Of a DNA stretch of 10,295 bases, positions 1 through 5,409 are shown piece by piece (the stretch's first letter is position 1; each line of letters starts with the position of its first letter). The stretch is from assembly GCA_020058565.1 (NCBI GenBank), contig JAGVDT010000047.1, forward strand, positions 1-10,295, written 5' to 3'. The position numbers and the translations under genes were made by a program. The stretch is from Minisyncoccota bacterium (GTDB lineage: Bacteria; Patescibacteriota; Minisyncoccia; Phycocordibacterales; UBA2100). The notes under the pieces are model-generated. The model had not been told where the DNA came from. It was given only the letters and a program-made list of their open reading frames with translations, and ran no database searches.

Positions 1-47
1 AGGCACGGTTAACGGTTAATGGCCAACACCAAAATCGTACCGTGCCT
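1..47. repeat. Inverted repeat at window edge, function unclear
   Basis: AGGCACGGT (1-9) is the exact reverse complement of ACCGTGCCT (39-47), a 9-bp stem around a 29-nt loop. The loop contains a tandem CGGTTAA (6-12, 13-19). Only a weak T-rich stretch follows, so it could be a poor terminator of a gene left of the window or an unrelated structured element. The left context is missing. Confidence 0.4.
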
Positions 48-92
48 TTCGCTATTTCAAGGAACTGAAAGTGTCACTAACCCGTAGTGTAC

Positions 93-133
93 GTACAATT
101 GGATTTGTACTAAGAGTAAATTAATGGTATAAT
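93..133 (+). promoter_or_regulatory. Promoter of DGR target gene with palindrome over the -35
   Basis: A perfect TATAAT lies at 128-133 and a TTGTAC -35-like hexamer at 105-110, with 17-bp spacing. The -35 hexamer is the right arm of an inverted repeat, GTACAA (93-98) / TTGTAC (105-110), which looks like a possible operator. The predicted transcript starts near 140, so a TTG at 136 cannot be the start codon on this mRNA. Confidence 0.6.
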
Positions 134-141
134 GCTTGCTT

Positions 142-160
142 CTTGGCGATCCTCGCCAAG
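142..160 (+). other. 5'-UTR hairpin ahead of the DGR target
   Basis: CTTGGCGA (142-149) pairs perfectly with TCGCCAAG (153-160) around a 3-nt loop. It falls at the predicted 5' end of the mRNA and ends 8 nt before the Shine-Dalgarno GGAG (169-172). No T-tract follows, so it is not a terminator. It may stabilise the mRNA or tune translation; this is inference. Confidence 0.5.
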
Positions 161-180
161 TGTTCTTCGGAGTGATGAAA

Positions 181-780
181 ATGGCAGCTCAGAAAGCTAT
201 CATTGAAGGTTCGTCGGTGACGGCCCTTCAGCTCAAAGATCTTTTCCGACAAATCGCGGACGGAAGCCTGACCGGCGATCATGTCCAGGCGATGCTCGCG
301 CATCGCAATCCTTTCGGCGAGAAAGAAGTGCCCAAGAAGCTGAGCGTCCTGAAAGCGCTCGACGATATCACGGTCGGTCCGCTAAACGAGGCTTTTGACC
401 ATCGGAAATTCTTCAAGACCCGCAAGGGATTGTGGGTTTCCGACGATTTCACGAGCCGTACCAAAGGCATCGGCGTATGCACTAAATCGCTCTCGCTCAA
501 GCGATTCAATCTTGTCAAAGACGCGTACGACCGCGAGATCAAGTCCGAATTGCCGCAGCAACACGAAGTGCAATTGTGGCACATCGCGAAGCTGATCGAA
601 GCCCAGGAAGGCGGCACAGACGGGCCGCTGCTCAACGACGGCTACTGGAATATTTTCTATGTTGCCGGCTTCGTGGTCCACGTGAGCTGGAACGGTGGAC
701 GCCGGGAGTGGTACGTGTACGCGTGGCGGCTCGACGGCAGCCGCTGGCATGCCCGTCGTCGCGTCTTCTCCAGCAACTGA
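181..780 (+). CDS. DGR target (variable) protein
   Basis: This 199-residue protein is the gene diversified by the neighbouring retroelement. The ATG at 181 is chosen because GGAG at 169-172 sits 8 nt upstream; ATG 175 is too close to it, and TTG 136 lies before the predicted transcription start. The N-terminal part (about 1-45, with LQLKDLFRQIADG) resembles a short helical region seen in other CPR proteins. The C-terminus (about 150-199) has the Trp/Arg-rich pattern of DGR C-type-lectin-fold targets: GYWNIF, then SWN, AWRL, RW and a final RVFSSN. Compared with the template, 13 codons in residues 167-198 are changed. The invariant Trp, Arg, Leu and Val codons contain no template A. There is no signal peptide or membrane segment, so the protein is probably cytoplasmic. 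Its ligand is unknown. A sampled line (301-360) is about 55% GC, against about 42% in the RT (2041-2100). Confidence 0.85.
   Translation: MAAQKAIIEGSSVTALQLKDLFRQIADGSLTGDHVQAMLAHRNPFGEKEVPKKLSVLKALDDITVGPLNEAFDHRKFFKTRKGLWVSDDFTSRTKGIGVCTKSLSLKRFNLVKDAYDREIKSELPQQHEVQLWHIAKLIEAQEGGTDGPLLNDGYWNIFYVAGFVVHVSWNGGRREWYVYAWRLDGSRWHARRRVFSSN
666..778 (+). repeat. DGR variable repeat (VR)
   Basis: These 113 bp align without gaps to 1106-1218 at an offset of 440. Sixteen positions differ: 679, 686, 698, 700, 701, 706, 712, 718, 737, 740, 742, 743, 748, 757, 758 and 774. TR has A at all sixteen; VR has 8 G, 6 C and 2 T. None of the 83 non-A template positions differs. The A-free block at 759-771 is the likely core of the initiation-of-mutagenic-homology region. 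Right after the repeat, VR has the TGA stop where TR has TCA. Confidence 0.96.
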
Positions 781-796
781 TCTCTTGTTTACTTGG

Positions 797-820
797 AGCG
801 AGCCTGCTTGCAGGCTTGCT
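797..820 (+). other. DGR-type hairpin downstream of VR
   Basis: AGCGAGCCTG (797-806) pairs with CAGGCTTGCT (811-820) around the tetraloop CTTG, a 10-bp stem with one G-T pair. It starts 18 nt after the VR ends. In the Bordetella phage system a hairpin/cruciform of similar size just after VR promotes target-site recognition and retrohoming. The same role is inferred here from shape and position. No T-tract follows it. Confidence 0.65.
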
Positions 821-832
821 TTGAGACCCTTG

Positions 833-870
833 AATCCTCTGACACTTGTCGTGCCAGAGGATTTTTGTTT
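833..870 (+). terminator. Rho-independent terminator of DGR target gene
   Basis: AATCCTCTG (833-841) pairs with CAGAGGATT (855-863). CAC/GTG (843-845/851-853) extends the stem inward after one mismatch. A T-rich tract runs from 862 to 871, interrupted by one G. Confidence 0.8.
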
Positions 871-1105
871 TGTATACTGCAGTAAATCTTTGATGATGCG
901 TCGGCTACGGCTTACGCATGAGGATTTGAAAGCGGCGGGCGCCAGGATTCGTATGGCTACGGTTGTGCGGAGCGCGCATTCGCAGTTTTCTCAAAAAATG
1001 GTTTAGTTGGTGCTCGAAACTGGCGGACTTTTAGGTCCCAGATACGATTCAGCCTGGAGAGTATTCTATAGGCGGTGGCACGGAGGGTTTCGGGTACGAG
1101 AGGCG

Positions 1106-1218
1106 CGGCTTCGTGGTCAACGTGAACTGGAACGGTGAAAACCGGAAGTGGAACGTGAACGCGTGGCGGCTCGACGACAACAACTGGAATGCCCGTAATC
1201 GCGTCTTCTCCAGAAACT
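1106..1218 (+). repeat. DGR template repeat (TR)
   Basis: The 113-bp template is enriched in adenines placed in AAC/AAT codons of the target frame. Read in that frame it has 11 Asn codons, 9 of which are changed in VR (to Ser, Arg, Tyr or His). It carries 30 adenines, 16 of them replaced in VR. An open frame runs through it but simply translates the template in the VR frame, with no Shine-Dalgarno, so it is not a gene. Confidence 0.96.
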
Positions 1219-1586
1219 CAACTCTTTCTCCCGCGCCCTTCGGATGCGGGAGTTTTCGATTCGATACCTTTCTTCCAGCCGCCTATCATACGACCGAGTT
1301 CATCGATCTTTTCTGAGAGTACGGCGTATCGTTTGCTATCGAGAGCTCGTATTTCCCAAATAATACGCAAAAGAAATTTCAATATATCAGACTTCCTGAG
1401 TGCGATCCTGATAGTAGGAAGTTTTTCGTCTTTATTTTGATAGCTCGCGATGAATAGCAGTTCAAGAATCGCAATGCAATGCGCGTCTATCTTATCCGCG
1501 AGCACGTATCGCGATTTCATCGGAAGATGATCGCGACATTCGTACCAATATTTGTATACTGTTACTGCATGCTCAATAACGGGCAA
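1218..1586 (-). CDS. avd: Accessory variability determinant (Avd), four-helix bundle
   Basis: This 122-residue protein resembles the bAvd/S23-type four-helix-bundle family. In DGRs, Avd forms a pentamer that binds the reverse transcriptase and TR RNA and is needed for mutagenic cDNA synthesis. Visible family features are the start MPVIEHAVTVYKYWY, then LPMKSRYVLADKIDA, LELLFIASY, EKLP and SEKIDELGRMIGGW. The charged tail (KTPASEGRGRKS) is low in complexity. The start is taken as TTG at 1586 because family homology begins there; no clear Shine-Dalgarno precedes it. The frame is open back to an ATG at 1847, but that extension is antisense to conserved RT coding. The gene is convergent with the TR, its stop codon covering 1218-1220, and its 5' end overlaps the RT start by 18 bp. 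Opposite-strand placement is unlike classical DGRs. Confidence 0.85.
   Translation of the reverse strand: MPVIEHAVTVYKYWYECRDHLPMKSRYVLADKIDAHCIAILELLFIASYQNKDEKLPTIRIALRKSDILKFLLRIIWEIRALDSKRYAVLSEKIDELGRMIGGWKKGIESKTPASEGRGRKS
1228..1256 (+). terminator. Terminator-like hairpin after TR, inside avd tail
   Basis: CTCCCGC (1228-1234) pairs with GCGGGAG (1246-1252), followed by TTTT. It begins 10 nt after TR and could end the TR RNA. The same bases encode roughly residues 112-120 of Avd on the other strand, so it could also slow antisense transcription. Confidence 0.5.
1555..1560 (+). promoter_or_regulatory. -10 box for the DGR reverse transcriptase
   Basis: TATACT lies 8 nt before ATG 1569, predicting an almost leaderless RT mRNA. 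The surrounding TTTGTATACTG (1551-1561) is identical to 869-879 in front of the TR unit. No convincing -35 is visible. The box lies inside the antisense avd coding region. Confidence 0.4.
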
Positions 1587-2642
1587 AATACGCTGGGGGG
1601 GGATTACGTTAAGCTGTCCTGTATCCGATTCGGTCATAGCTACGAGGATATCATCTCCATCGAGAACCTGCTCGAGGCGTGGAAGGAATTCGTGCGCGGC
1701 AAAAGGAAAAAGAGAGACGTGCAGGAATTCCAGTACCGCCTGATGGATAATGTCCTTGCACTTCATCGCGAGCTGAGGGACGGCACGTACCATCATGGCG
1801 GCTACCAGCATTTCAAGGTCAGCGATCCCAAGCCGCGCGATATACACAAAGCATCAGTACGGGACCGACTCGTGCATCATGCGATATACTGCAAGATCAA
1901 TCCCTTCTTTGAATGCACGTTTATAGCGGATTCCTACTCGTGCCGTATTGGAAAGGGGACACACAATGCGTTGAACCGTTTTCGTGCGTATGCATACAAA
2001 GTGTCAAAAAATCACACGCACACCTGCTGGGTACTCAAATGCGACATCAGAAAATTTTTCGCGTCGATTGACCACAAAATACTTCTAACTACCCTCACTG
2101 CATATATCCCAGACAGGAAGATCCTCGCATTGTTAGCAGAAATCATCACAAGCTTTGAAAGCGCATATAGCATGGATGGGACGATCGGCCAGTCCGTGCT
2201 ATATCGGCGCGGCCTTCCTCTCGGCAACCTTACGTCGCAGCTACTGGTCAATATTTATATGAACGAGTTTGATCAATACATAAAACATACGCTGAAAGTT
2301 CGACATTACATCCGCTACGCCGACGATTTTGTGATTTTTTCGCGTAACAAACATGAACTTGAATCCACATGCCGATATATCGGTATGTTCTTGAAAAATC
2401 ACTTGATGTTGGAGCTGCATCCAGGCAAGGTATCCATACGAGCGCTCGCTTCCGGAGTGGATTTCTTGGGGAGGGTACATTTTCCTGATCATCGAGTATT
2501 GCGATCAAGCACTAAAAGAAGGGCTTTGCGCAATTGTGAGGGACAGGAAAAAGACTCGCTAGTCATCGCGTCGTATCTTGGACTTATGAAACACGGCAAC
2601 ACGCATAAAATGTCGAATCGTCTGATGGGGGTCATTGTGTGA
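1569..2642 (+). CDS. DGR reverse transcriptase
   Basis: This RNA-directed DNA polymerase copies TR RNA with adenine-specific errors. In the 357-residue form starting at ATG 1569, RT motifs occur in order: the fingers region with VSDPKPRDIHKA (84-95), CDIRKFF with the first catalytic Asp (about 159), LPLGNLTSQ (216-224), and YADD with the catalytic Asp pair (250-253). The LGNLTSQ form, in place of the QGxxxSP of group II intron and retroviral RTs, is typical of DGR enzymes. SYLGLMKHGNTHKM near the C-terminus matches their thumb region. No maturase X or HNH domain follows, as expected. The start is uncertain. Homology begins near FGHSYEDI, about 20 residues after ATG 1569, and a run of eight G (1595-1602) lies between. 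An in-frame ATG at 1479 is disfavoured because it is upstream of the -10 box. Confidence 0.93.
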   Translation: MLNNGQNTLGGDYVKLSCIRFGHSYEDIISIENLLEAWKEFVRGKRKKRDVQEFQYRLMDNVLALHRELRDGTYHHGGYQHFKVSDPKPRDIHKASVRDRLVHHAIYCKINPFFECTFIADSYSCRIGKGTHNALNRFRAYAYKVSKNHTHTCWVLKCDIRKFFASIDHKILLTTLTAYIPDRKILALLAEIITSFESAYSMDGTIGQSVLYRRGLPLGNLTSQLLVNIYMNEFDQYIKHTLKVRHYIRYADDFVIFSRNKHELESTCRYIGMFLKNHLMLELHPGKVSIRALASGVDFLGRVHFPDHRVLRSSTKRRALRNCEGQEKDSLVIASYLGLMKHGNTHKMSNRLMGVIV

Positions 2643-2707
2643 CACCCGCTCCCTACGCTCAGGGCATCAGTGCCGGAAATTGTGCTCAATTTCCTGCTTG
2701 ATATAAT
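2643..2707 (+). promoter_or_regulatory. Promoter of LOG-like gene with palindrome over the -35
   Basis: TATAAT (2702-2707) and TTGTGC (2680-2685) are 16 bp apart. The ATG at 2714 is only 6 nt past the -10, so the mRNA is predicted to be leaderless. GGAAATTG (2675-2682) and CAATTTCC (2687-2694) form a perfect 8-bp inverted repeat covering the -35, a possible operator. The gap also has CCCTACGCTCAGGGC (2651-2665), which resembles the repeat core at 9530-9625. No RT terminator with a T-tract is seen. Confidence 0.6.
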
Positions 2708-2713
2708 CCGCAG

Positions 2714-3397
2714 ATGGCGAAGAAAATAATTCCTCCGAATCATACGAAAGTACCGAAGAATTTTTGCCGTTTACCTGACGGCTATGGGGTGGTAAAGATC
2801 GGCGTATCAGGCGCGGCAGAGACTGGCTACACCGGACTAGAAGCATTTGAAAAAGCAAAAGAAGTCGGCCGTGAAATAGCTCGGCAGGGTGCCATCATCA
2901 CGACCGGAGCTACCACTGGATTTCCCATGTATGCCGCCATGGGCGCCAAAGACGAATGCGGTTTTTCTATCGGACTTTCTCCTGCAGCTACTGAGCGCGA
3001 ACACATAGAGACCTACAAACTCCCACTCGACTATATGGATATCTTGATCTACACCGGATTTGGCTATGCGGGACGCGACCTATTTTTTATGCGGGCCTCA
3101 GACGCGGTAGTCATAGGCCCGGGCCGCATAGGTACATACAACGAATTTGCCGTGGCATTTGAAGATCGCCGGCCCATGGGCATACTCGAAGGCCCGTGGC
3201 AGACGGATGACATATTGCGTCAGATACTTAAAAGCTCTCACCGACCTACAGATCGGGTTTTTTTCGAGAGCGATCCCAAAGCCATGGTGGAAAAATTGAT
3301 AGAAATGGTCCAAAAAGACCGCGAAAAGCAGAACCTCGTATACAAAAACCACGACGGCTGGAGCGGCACCGGCAAGGGTGACGAGGTGTTGCTCTAG
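2714..3397 (+). CDS. LOG/SLOG-like Rossmann nucleotide-binding protein
   Basis: The 227-residue product looks like a LOG-family (TIGR00725 / 'lysine decarboxylase-like') protein. These have a Rossmann fold that binds nucleotides; characterised LOG members release free cytokinin bases from their ribotides, while many bacterial relatives have unknown substrates. Visible features are the first strand and Gly-rich loop VVKIGVSGAAETG (26-38), then IITTGATTGFP (61-71), and GPGRIGTYNEF (135-145), the counterpart of the family PGGxGTxxE motif with Arg in place of the second Gly. That change means LOG-type hydrolase activity should not be assumed. There is no signal peptide. ATG 2714 appears leaderless. 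The stop overlaps that of the convergent methyltransferase gene by 4 bp. Confidence 0.75.
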   Translation: MAKKIIPPNHTKVPKNFCRLPDGYGVVKIGVSGAAETGYTGLEAFEKAKEVGREIARQGAIITTGATTGFPMYAAMGAKDECGFSIGLSPAATEREHIETYKLPLDYMDILIYTGFGYAGRDLFFMRASDAVVIGPGRIGTYNEFAVAFEDRRPMGILEGPWQTDDILRQILKSSHRPTDRVFFESDPKAMVEKLIEMVQKDREKQNLVYKNHDGWSGTGKGDEVLL

Positions 3398-3951
3398 AGA
3401 TCGTACACGTACGCGAGATGACCTCCGTAGGAAATGTCGTGCGGCGTTACACGAATTATTTCTTTGGGTTTGGCGCGGTTGATGCGAAATGCCCGGGAAA
3501 CAACCCGCACACCCCGCAGCTCGTTTTCATTAAAGAATTTGTCGGTCAGATCCTGCAGTAGGAATGCATATATTTTTGTAGCGTCGGAAATATCCGTTGA
3601 AAAAATATTTTCCTGCCGGATTTCCACATTTTGCGCGCGGGTAAAAAATTTGCGCAGACGCATCCAGGTACATAGCAGCGGGTTGAGTTCTATGCCGATA
3701 AACTTTGCGTCAGGATTCCTTTTGGCGCAGTAGAAAATGAGTCTGCCGTTGCCGCAGCCTATGTCATAAACAACGTCGTTTTTCCGTATAGCAAGTTTTT
3801 CCGCGATGAGCGGGATTGCATAAAGCGGGGTTGGCACGAACGGGATATCGAGACCCTCGGAGTAGTTCCATGCGACGAATACGATGAAAAAGTAGATAGA
3901 TACCACGACGATTGCTACGCCGACACAGATCGAAAGCACGAGCAGGAACAT
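3394..3951 (-). CDS. Membrane-anchored class I SAM-dependent methyltransferase
   Basis: The 185-residue product starts with a strongly hydrophobic stretch (about 1-28), a single membrane anchor, followed by a class I methyltransferase core. Motif I is VVYDIGCGNGR (60-70), the SAM-binding loop, and motif II is FIGIELNP (84-91), whose acidic residue would bind the ribose. The core is short (about 130 residues) and has no recognisable substrate domain, so the substrate is unknown. Small N-terminally anchored methyltransferases of this shape are common in CPR genomes. The ATG at 3951 lies 6 nt after a TATGAT box, suggesting leaderless translation. The gene faces the LOG-like gene and shares a CTAG at both stops. 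Confidence 0.75.
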   Translation of the reverse strand: MFLLVLSICVGVAIVVVSIYFFIVFVAWNYSEGLDIPFVPTPLYAIPLIAEKLAIRKNDVVYDIGCGNGRLIFYCAKRNPDAKFIGIELNPLLCTWMRLRKFFTRAQNVEIRQENIFSTDISDATKIYAFLLQDLTDKFFNENELRGVRVVSRAFRINRAKPKEIIRVTPHDISYGGHLAYVYDL

Positions 3952-3957
3952 CGGCTA

Positions 3958-3977
3958 ATCATAAACCAGGTCGACCT
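3958..3977 (-). promoter_or_regulatory. Methyltransferase promoter with 10-bp palindrome
   Basis: On the minus strand TATGAT (3963 to 3958) lies 6 nt before the ATG at 3951. The perfect palindrome AGGTCGACCT (3968-3977) falls between the -10 and the -35 region, where a repressor could act. No clear -35 hexamer is seen. Confidence 0.4.
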
Positions 3978-4084
3978 CACCGTTTGCGTTATCTACGGAC
4001 CTGCCCATGCAGGCAAAAAAGTGTGCCATACTGACTAGGTAGTGCTTACTAGCCTTGCGTTAAAACCATGCTTGGAAGTCACTA
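3978..4084. other. Intergenic gap without a recognised gene
   Basis: Between the divergent methyltransferase and ATP-grasp genes there is a small hairpin CCTGC-CCAT-GCAGG (4000-4013) followed by an A-run, and imperfect symmetry around 4034-4052. No ORF with a ribosome-binding site and no tRNA shape was found. The strong terminator just downstream would fit a short plus-strand RNA here, but no promoter was recognised. Confidence 0.3.
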
Positions 4085-4110
4085 AGAAAGCCCCCTTCGG
4101 GGGGTTTTCT
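4085..4110. terminator. Strong UUCG-loop terminator (both strands)
   Basis: AGAAAGCCCCC (4085-4095) pairs with GGGGGTTTTCT (4100-4110) around a TTCG tetraloop, an 11-bp stem with one G-T pair. It ends 3 nt before the -10 box of the next gene, so it isolates that promoter from read-through or ends a small upstream RNA. Confidence 0.75.
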
Positions 4111-4113
4111 GCG

Positions 4114-4119
4114 TATACT
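4114..4119 (+). promoter_or_regulatory. -10 box of ATP-grasp gene, leaderless start
   Basis: TATACT lies 7 nt before ATG 4127, so transcription and translation should start at about the same base. There is no room for a Shine-Dalgarno. The -35 region falls in the terminator stem and shows no consensus. Confidence 0.5.
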
Positions 4120-4126
4120 AGAGCGC

Positions 4127-5335
4127 ATGTCTGAGGTTTTTCCTGAATATACCGAGTCGGTCGGCACCTGCGAAGAGTGCGGCAATAGTCCGGTCAATCA
4201 CTCACTCGTGAGATTTTCCAACAACATTGATCTCCTGATCGCGTACTTTTCTAATCGTGCAGATCAGCACCGGCAACGCAAAAAAACTTGGGTGCGCATG
4301 CAGGCCATAGAGGACTGGGTAACCCGCGTATTTTTTTCTGTCGGGCATACGCTCGGGCTGATACGTTTTGGCGATGAGCCAAAAGACGCTAAATCGTATC
4401 GTTCCCGGGTGATATGGGAAGAAGCAATACGCCGCTCTATTCCCATGCAGCAGGTAATTTTGTCGGGGATAAAGACCGATACGTACCGTGCAAAGATCAA
4501 CGGCATCTGGGTTTATTTCGAAAGCCTTCCAGTGCCTAATGAATACAAAAGTCCTTCGACCGTCTGGGTAGACGATAAAGTAGCGCTAAAAAGAAAACTT
4601 TCTGCACATGGCATACCCGTGCCGAGGAGTGAAGGCATACGGACGTATGAACCTGCGAAAAGATTCGTTTCGGAACTAGGCATGCCTGTAGTGGTAAAGC
4701 CTCGCATTGGTACACGCGGTAGGCACACGACCGTATATGTAAAAGATGCTGAAGACCTCCGGGAGGCACTCTCGAGCGCGAGAGTGCTCTGTAGCTATGC
4801 TTCAGTAGAAGAATATTTGCCCGGAAGTATTTGTCGCGGCACCGTCATAGACGGCAAACTCGTCGGCTTTTTCCAGGCCGACCCTTTAGTGGTGATGGGT
4901 GACGGCATATCGTCGCTAGAAAAGCTCATCGCAAAGGCGAATGATTCACGAGAAGATCGCGTGGCGCCAGCAGTAGTAACAAGCGAAACAAAAAAATTTC
5001 TGGAGCGTTTGGGCTACGCCATGGAATCCATACCGGCAACTGGCACGCACATCCCAATAGGGCATAGGACGGGGCGGCTTTTTGGCGGCAGTACGCGCGA
5101 GCTTTTAGAGACCGTGCATCCGCGCTTGCGCGAGCGCCTAGAGAGTGCTGCTGACGTGTTAAAGATATCTATCGTTGGATTTGATCTGGTGATCCAAAAT
5201 CCCGAAGCAGATCCTGATACACAGCGATGGGGGATTATCGAAGCAAACACGCTGCCATTTATCGACCTGCATTATTTGCCACTTCACGGTAAGCCCTCTA
5301 ATCCTGCTGCCGCAGTGTGGGATCTTTGGCGATAA
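4127..5335 (+). CDS. ATP-grasp carboxylate-amine ligase family protein
   Basis: The 402-residue protein carries an ATP-grasp fold resembling the ATP-grasp part of cyanophycin synthetase and D-Ala-D-Ala ligase relatives. Family members join a carboxylate to an amine through an acyl phosphate. Visible elements are the pre-ATP-grasp helix DDKVALKRKLSAHGIPVP (149-166), the ATP-binding strand MPVVVKPRIGTRGR (186-199), EEYLPGS (228-234), and the Mg-binding end IVGFDLVI (349-356) plus IIEANTLP (370-377) with Glu372 and Asn374. The N-terminus has a TCEECG motif (14-19); the two Cys could be half of a metal site, but no second CxxC pair was seen. The Mur ligase domain of full CphA is missing. The substrate is unknown; peptide tailoring or cell-envelope chemistry would be guesses. 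Confidence 0.75.
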   Translation: MSEVFPEYTESVGTCEECGNSPVNHSLVRFSNNIDLLIAYFSNRADQHRQRKKTWVRMQAIEDWVTRVFFSVGHTLGLIRFGDEPKDAKSYRSRVIWEEAIRRSIPMQQVILSGIKTDTYRAKINGIWVYFESLPVPNEYKSPSTVWVDDKVALKRKLSAHGIPVPRSEGIRTYEPAKRFVSELGMPVVVKPRIGTRGRHTTVYVKDAEDLREALSSARVLCSYASVEEYLPGSICRGTVIDGKLVGFFQADPLVVMGDGISSLEKLIAKANDSREDRVAPAVVTSETKKFLERLGYAMESIPATGTHIPIGHRTGRLFGGSTRELLETVHPRLRERLESAADVLKISIVGFDLVIQNPEADPDTQRWGIIEANTLPFIDLHYLPLHGKPSNPAAAVWDLWR

Positions 5336-5348
5336 AAAACAAAAAGCT

Positions 5349-5386
5349 AAAAAATAAAAAGCCACCCGGTGCTAGGACCGGGTGGC
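5349..5386 (-). terminator. Rho-independent terminator of the small minus-strand gene
   Basis: GCCACCCGGT (5361-5370) pairs perfectly with ACCGGGTGGC (5377-5386) around a 6-nt loop. On the minus strand a T-rich tract follows (the plus-strand A-run at 5349-5360). It also lies 25 nt after the ATP-grasp stop, but the plus-strand side has no T-tract. Confidence 0.85.
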
Positions 5387-5409
5387 AAGGCAAGAAAGGG
5401 ATGGTTAGT

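Larger units (their letters stand above)
873..1257 (+). ncRNA. Putative TR RNA transcription unit
   Basis: A TATACT -10-like box (873-878) lies just after the target terminator, giving a predicted start near 885. The TR (1106-1218) follows, then a terminator-like hairpin at 1228-1252. The resulting RNA would be about 370 nt and act as the template for mutagenic reverse transcription. The 880-1105 stretch has no credible gene; a small inverted repeat ATGCGT/ACGCAT (896-901/914-919) is visible. No good -35 was found, so the promoter is tentative. The RNA boundaries are inferred. Confidence 0.45.

Noticed and set aside
1..120. tRNA or other small stable RNA at the window start
   Set aside because: There is an inverted repeat but no cloverleaf or T-loop GTTCGA-type sequence.
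136..180. TTG 136 as the start of the DGR target
   Set aside because: It is 2 nt after the -10 box and would not be in the mRNA; ATG 181 has GGAG at 8 nt.
1113..1316. Plus-strand ORF over the template repeat
   Set aside because: It is the TR read in the target frame, rich in Asn codons by design; no ribosome-binding site and no homologous N-terminus.
1479..1568. RT start at ATG 1479
   Set aside because: It lies upstream of the -10 box at 1555-1560, is antisense to conserved Avd helices, and its residues have no RT resemblance.
1587..1847. N-terminal extension of the Avd frame back to ATG 1847
   Set aside because: It is antisense to conserved RT coding sequence; Avd family homology starts at TTG 1586.
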